DNA from: Verrucomicrobiota bacterium
GTDB lineage: Bacteria; Verrucomicrobiota; Verrucomicrobiia; Opitutales; Opitutaceae
DNA length: 7,644 nucleotides
Assembly (NCBI GenBank): GCA_023447015.1
Contig: JAEXPG010000608.1
Coordinates: 1-7,644 of the forward strand
Reading direction: 5' to 3'
The notes under the pieces were generated by a model, which ran no database searches, was not told the DNA's origin, and was given only the letters and a program-made list of their open reading frames with translations. The translations under genes and the position numbers were made by a program. This document shows positions 7,110-7,644 of the stretch, one piece after another (position 1 is the first letter of the stretch; each line of letters opens with the position of its first letter).

Positions 7110-7163
7110 AAATCTCAAAGGAGCGCGTTTTGGCGTTCGGAGGTTTGGCGTTTGGGATTTCTT
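7107..7163. repeat. Inverted repeat with an internal 15-base-period direct repeat after the DUF6941-like stop
   Basis: AAGAAATCTCAAA (7107-7119) and TTTGGGATTTCTT (7151-7163) are inverted copies differing at one position, which is a G-U pair in + strand RNA and a C-A mismatch in - strand RNA. The far arm touches the stop codon of the DUF6941-like gene (7163-7165). The 31-base loop contains TTTGGCGTT twice (7129-7137 and 7144-7152), 15 bases apart; the second copy runs into the arm. It could act as a terminator or mRNA 3' stabiliser for the - strand gene, with T-containing repeats following on that strand. Confidence 0.55.
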
Positions 7164-7546
7164 CAGGACGTGACGGTGAGGTTGGTGACGAGGAGCGGTT
7201 CGTCGTCGATTTCGATGAGGATGCTGTAGTCGCCCGGTTGGGGGAAAGTGAGGTTGCGGATTTCGTTGATGAGGTGGATGCGCTGCAGCGGGTTTTTGGC
7301 TTCGAACGGGCGTTCGAGGAGCGTTTGGGGACGCGTGGGGTCGAGGCCGATGGAGATGCGGATCTTGTGTTCGCCGGGGCTGCAGTCGGTGATGGTGAGA
7401 ACCCAGACCATGAACGGGTGCGTGACCGGGAACTGGCGGGCGCCGATGTTGCAGAAGACGCCGAGCAACGTGTGTTTGCCGGAGCCGGGATCGATGTGCA
7501 CGCCGTCGCAGGTGACCCACGCGAGCAGTTGAGGCTTGGATTTCAT
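7163..7546 (-). CDS. Small DUF6941-like protein of unknown function
   Basis: From the ATG at 7546 this encodes 127 residues. It begins MKSKPQLLAWVTCDGV, then GKHTLLGVF (23-31), a beta-rich middle (FMVWVLTITDCSPGEHKIR, about 45-63), an NEIRNLTFPQPGDYSILIEID stretch (about 94-114) and ends LLVTNLTVTS. This order matches my knowledge of DUF6941 proteins: a short start, a 'GK.tl.GvF' turn, a middle strand with 'eG.h...i', and a closing 'F...G.Y...i.vDg' hairpin. That suggests a single beta-sandwich domain. There is no signal peptide or membrane segment, so it is probably cytoplasmic. Three cysteines (13, 32, 55) are present without a clear metal pattern. An in-frame ATG at 7588 would add 14 residues (MICPTFRSPPHSPQ), which look like translated leader; neither start has a Shine-Dalgarno. 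No function is known to me. It lies upstream of the kinase gene on the same strand. Confidence 0.75.
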   Translation of the reverse strand: MKSKPQLLAWVTCDGVHIDPGSGKHTLLGVFCNIGARQFPVTHPFMVWVLTITDCSPGEHKIRISIGLDPTRPQTLLERPFEAKNPLQRIHLINEIRNLTFPQPGDYSILIEIDDEPLLVTNLTVTS

Positions 7547-7644
7547 TTGCGGTGAGTGGGGCGGAGAGCGGAAGGTGGGGCAAATCATTTTCCGGGAAGG
7601 TGAGTTGGAGGATTTGGGCTTGGAGACGGGACGGGGGTGAGACT

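Noticed and set aside
7130..7555. 141-codon open frame on the + strand, opposite the DUF6941-like gene
   Set aside because: It lacks recognisable motifs, and the opposite strand shows a coherent beta-rich domain matching a known family.
1..7644. A defence system, CRISPR array, biosynthetic cluster or mobile element
   Set aside because: No transposase, integrase, toxin, nuclease, helicase or regularly spaced repeat array is encoded. All coding space is filled by five ordinary genes.

Overview
The window is a very GC-rich stretch of bacterial chromosome (roughly 70% G+C by eye, with third codon positions almost all G or C). The gene content points to the Verrucomicrobiota, most likely an Opitutaceae-like member. 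The main clue is the partial first gene, which matches the Minf_1886 family, a small protein family described from Verrucomicrobia and Planctomycetes. The assignment rests on remembered family motifs; no search was run.

Layout: (1) positions 1-404, + strand, the 3' part of a Minf_1886-family gene, followed by two hairpins. (2) 534-3110, + strand, a single-chain M16 (insulinase/processing-peptidase type) zinc protease. (3) 3111-3218, a convergent intergenic gap with a 14-bp hairpin. (4) 3219-5804, - strand, an exported protein with an N-terminal CBM9-like domain and a C-terminal DUF5916 beta-rich domain, probably an outer-membrane barrel. (5) 6053-7045, - strand, a PfkB/ribokinase-superfamily sugar or nucleoside kinase closest to adenosine kinase. 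(6) 7163-7546, - strand, a small DUF6941-like protein. A repeat-rich, AT-richer spacer (7081-7163) separates the last two.

The genes do not form an obvious pathway. The two + strand genes look like separate units. The three - strand genes point the same way but have spacers of 117 and 358 bases (248 bases before an open upstream extension of the DUF5916 frame is excluded), so a tight operon is not supported. I see no mobile element, CRISPR array, tRNA, rRNA or defence locus. The window looks like ordinary chromosomal core or lineage-specific sequence.

The points most worth a second look are the repeat-and-hairpin spacer after the DUF6941-like gene, the pyrimidine-rich leaders without Shine-Dalgarno motifs at all four visible starts, the complementary loss of active-site motifs in the two halves of the M16 protease, and the two uncharacterised families (Minf_1886 and DUF5916).
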